A stretch of 64,000 bases of DNA, taken from BPGX01 sp037447455. Its GTDB lineage: Bacteria; Bacteroidota; Bacteroidia; B-17B0; Aurantibacillaceae. Shown piece after piece: positions 62,007 through 64,000 of the stretch. The notes under the pieces are model-generated. The model was not told the DNA's origin and made no database searches. It saw nothing but the letters and a program-made list of their open reading frames with translations. Numbering within the stretch: the stretch's first letter is position 1; each line of letters opens with the position of its first letter. The stretch spans positions 8,913-72,912 of the forward strand of contig JBBIGQ010000012.1 in assembly GCA_037447455.1 (NCBI GenBank), read 5' to 3'. Position numbers and translations under genes: made by a program.

Positions 62007-63329
62007 ATGGCAGTCATTGTTTCTATCATCGGAAGACCTAACGTCGGAAAATCCACTTTGTTTAATCGCCTTACTAAAACACAGGAAGCCATTGTAGCTG
62101 AAACACCTGGTGTAACAAGAGACAGACATTACGGAAAAGTGGAATGGGGGAATGTAGAATTTACAATCATTGATACTGGCGGTTATATGAAAAATAGTGA
62201 AGATGCTTTTGAACGATACATTCATCAGCAAATACAGATAGCACTTGAAGAAAGTCATATCGTTTTGCTAACGGTAGATGTGAGAGAAGGACTTACAGAA
62301 CTGGATAAAGAAGTGGCAAATGTGGTAAGAAAATACAACAAACCGGTGTTGTTGGTAGCCAATAAATCGGATAATAGTAAATTATTACAATCTGTATATG
62401 ATTTTTATGCACTTGGCTTTGAGCACATTTATCCCATTTCTTCCATTAGTGGTAGCGGAACAGGGGAACTGCTGGACGCTATACAACACATTATTGAACA
62501 ACAGTTTAGTCAGGAATTAAAAAAAGAACTACCAGAAGATGACTATCCCAAAATAGCAATAGTCGGCAGACCAAATGTTGGAAAATCTTCTTTGGCAAAT
62601 GCCTTATTAGGAGTAGAAAAGCACATTGTTTCTGATATTCCGGGCACTACCCGCAATTCGGTACATTCTTTCCACAACAAATTTAACTTAAAATGTTGGT
62701 TAATAGATACCGCCGGATTAAGAAGAAAAAGTAAAGTAAAAGAAGACATAGAGTTTTATAGCACTGTTCGTACAATTCGGGCGATTGAGCAAAGCGATGT
62801 GTGTGTATTAATGTTAGATGCTACTGTAGGTATTGAAGCACAGGATCTGCATATCTTTCAGAATATCATAGAAAATAAAAAAGGAGTGGTGCTGGCGGTT
62901 AACAAGTGGGATTTGATAAAAGATAAGTACAACAATATAACAAAGGATTTTGAACAGAATATAAAAAAACGGTTAGCACCCTTTGTAGATGTGCCTCTTC
63001 TGTTTACTTCCACCGTGGATAAACTAAGATTGATAAAAGTATTAGAAACCGCTATTCAGGTAGCTCAAAAACGTAAATTTTACATTCCCACGCATGAATT
63101 AAACGATTTTTTTCAAGAAATAATGAACCATACACCGCCTCCTTCCATCAAAGGAAAATTGGTGAAAATAAAATATGTTACCCAGGTAAAAGAGGCACCG
63201 ATATTTCTTTTGTTTTGCAACTTGCCGCAGTATCTACCAGAATCGTATAAGCGTTTTTTAGAAAACACGTTGCGCGAAAAATATGACTTTAAGGGAGTTC
63301 CGATAAGTATGTTAGTTAAGAAAAAGTAA
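62007..63329 (+). CDS. der: Ribosome-assembly GTPase Der (EngA)
   Basis: Der has two tandem G domains and a KH-like end and is needed for 50S subunit maturation. In this 440-residue protein the first P-loop is GRPNVGKST (9-17) with ETPGVTRDRHYG and DTGGY; the second is GRPNVGKSS (187-195) with DIPGTTRNSVHSF, DTAGLRRKSKVKEDIEFYS and NKWD. The C-terminal KH-like domain has HTPPPSIKGKLVKIKYVTQ. Length and motif order are normal. It starts 9 bases after the glycosyltransferase stop. Confidence 0.97.
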   Translation: MAVIVSIIGRPNVGKSTLFNRLTKTQEAIVAETPGVTRDRHYGKVEWGNVEFTIIDTGGYMKNSEDAFERYIHQQIQIALEESHIVLLTVDVREGLTELDKEVANVVRKYNKPVLLVANKSDNSKLLQSVYDFYALGFEHIYPISSISGSGTGELLDAIQHIIEQQFSQELKKELPEDDYPKIAIVGRPNVGKSSLANALLGVEKHIVSDIPGTTRNSVHSFHNKFNLKCWLIDTAGLRRKSKVKEDIEFYSTVRTIRAIEQSDVCVLMLDATVGIEAQDLHIFQNIIENKKGVVLAVNKWDLIKDKYNNITKDFEQNIKKRLAPFVDVPLLFTSTVDKLRLIKVLETAIQVAQKRKFYIPTHELNDFFQEIMNHTPPPSIKGKLVKIKYVTQVKEAPIFLLFCNLPQYLPESYKRFLENTLREKYDFKGVPISMLVKKK

Positions 63330-63392
63330 AGAACATACATTTTATTTAATGGATAGAGCGTGTTTTTGAAAGGATAGTATTCAAATGACACA

Positions 63393-63424
63393 TTGCTATT
63401 TGAGAAAACTATTCCATATATTTG
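63393..63424 (+). promoter_or_regulatory. Promoter for the TPR gene (TTG-N21-TATATTTG)
   Basis: TTG 63393-63395 and TATATTTG 63417-63424 are 21 bases apart. The box ends 7 bases before ATG 63431, implying a leaderless or nearly leaderless transcript. Confidence 0.65.
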
Positions 63425-63430
63425 TACGCA

Positions 63431-64000
63431 ATGGGGAGAAGATTTTTTTTAATTTATATTTTTTTGACTGGCTATATGGTTTTTTCTCAAAACCAGAAAA
63501 AGTTAGATTCCCTTTTCACTGCCTTAAAACACTGGGAAAGCAAAAGAGGCACAGAAGCCGACACGAATGTGTATAATTGTTATTACCAGATTGGAGTTGA
63601 ATTTCAAAATTCTAATCCCGATACCGCCATTTATTTTTTGAATAAAAGCATTGAAAGGGCAAAAATTTTAGGAGATAAAATAAAACAAGCAGAAAGCATA
63701 ATACAACAAGGATGGTGTTATTATATCAAAAGCGAATTTACCAAAGCGATGGAACACTATGAGAATGCCTTGAAAATAATGCCGGAGAAAACAGAAAAGA
63801 AAGATAACATTCGGAAACAAAGGGTCTATGCCGCCATTCTCGGCAACATTGGAGTTGTTTATTATGAACAAGGCAATTATACCATGGCATTAGAATATTA
63901 TTTCAAAGCATTGAAGATCAATGAGGAAATCGGAAATAAAAATAATCAGGCCATCAATCTCGGCAACATTGGGAGTGTTTATTATAGTCAAGGCAATTAT
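63431..64000 (+). CDS. Exported tetratricopeptide repeat protein, N-terminal part (3' end outside window)
   Basis: The frame from ATG 63431 is open to the window end (190 codons). It starts with a signal peptide (FFLIYIFLTGYMVFSQ) and continues with TPR units: YYQIGVEFQNSNPDTAIYFLNKSIERAK, IQQGWCYYIKSEFTKAMEHY, then ILGNIGVVYYEQGNYTMALEYYFKAL and LGNIGSVYYSQGNY. The last two belong to the TPR_12/kinesin-light-chain-like repeats that in Bacteroidota often precede a membrane helix and a histidine kinase, LuxR or cyclase output module. The output domain, if any, lies beyond this window. Confidence 0.85.
   Translation, partial: MGRRFFLIYIFLTGYMVFSQNQKKLDSLFTALKHWESKRGTEADTNVYNCYYQIGVEFQNSNPDTAIYFLNKSIERAKILGDKIKQAESIIQQGWCYYIKSEFTKAMEHYENALKIMPEKTEKKDNIRKQRVYAAILGNIGVVYYEQGNYTMALEYYFKALKINEEIGNKNNQAINLGNIGSVYYSQGNY

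Overview
The window looks like a chromosomal segment of an AT-rich, Gram-negative member of the Bacteroidota, probably a Sphingobacteriales/Chitinophagales-like lineage (placement is inference). The evidence is: promoters with the Bacteroidota TTG-N~21-TAnnTTTG architecture; a gliding protein (GldC) and a GldI-like lipoprotein; two proteins with type IX secretion (T9SS) C-terminal signals; SCK/LAC-type lipoproteins; LptB and an LptF/G permease for LPS export; TonB-dependent uptake; and Bacteroidota-type fusions (DAHP synthase-chorismate mutase, FtcD). No rRNA, tRNA, CRISPR array, transposase or prophage gene is visible. Gene density is very high. Convergent genes often have almost no spacing and no obvious intrinsic terminator.

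Layout. 0-8.8 kb: end of a flavin reductase-like gene, a DUF3127 protein, a reverse-strand beta-propeller protein, an AT-rich gap, then nadA, a MORN-like repeat protein, a PAS sensor kinase and an M23 peptidase in a row. 8.8-26.8 kb: mostly housekeeping and envelope genes (ftcD, UvrD/PcrA helicase, TlpA-like thioredoxin lipoprotein, M1 peptidase, gldC, patatin-barrel protein, tilS, a monooxygenase-like protein, a large OmpA protein, a universal stress protein). 26.9-32.9 kb: a tight operon of a seven-CxxCH cytochrome/TPR lipoprotein, MltG, a membrane sensor kinase, QueG and an FKBP lipoprotein. 32.9-34.7 kb (reverse): lptB and a PaaE-like reductase. 34.8-36.1 kb: a compact exosortase system made of one tiny PID-CTERM-like substrate, the membrane sortase and a partner membrane protein. 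It is followed by glyA, a HAD phosphatase, a Wzc-like tyrosine autokinase, DAHP synthase/chorismate mutase, AMP nucleosidase and MeaB. 43.2-52.9 kb (reverse): a LolC/E-like permease with rbfA, a coiled-coil membrane protein, a PagL-like lipid A deacylase, and a five-gene surface cluster (T9SS protein, outer-membrane protein, three lipoproteins, one with a fresh 108-bp internal duplication). 53.2-59.3 kb: a five-gene locus that reads as heme/metal uptake (two HmuY-like proteins, a lipid-anchored CbiX-type chelatase, a PepSY membrane protein and a TonB receptor) behind a good promoter with inverted repeats over its -33 region. 59.3-64 kb: LptF/G permease, glycosyltransferase, der, and the start of a TPR protein cut by the window end.

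The two systems most worth attention are the minimal exosortase locus, whose predicted mature substrate would be only about 20 residues of proline-rich peptide with two cysteines, and the heme-type locus with an exported chelatase. A recurrent theme is that promoter -7 boxes lie within a few bases of start codons, which implies very short leaders and allows several gene starts to be corrected.
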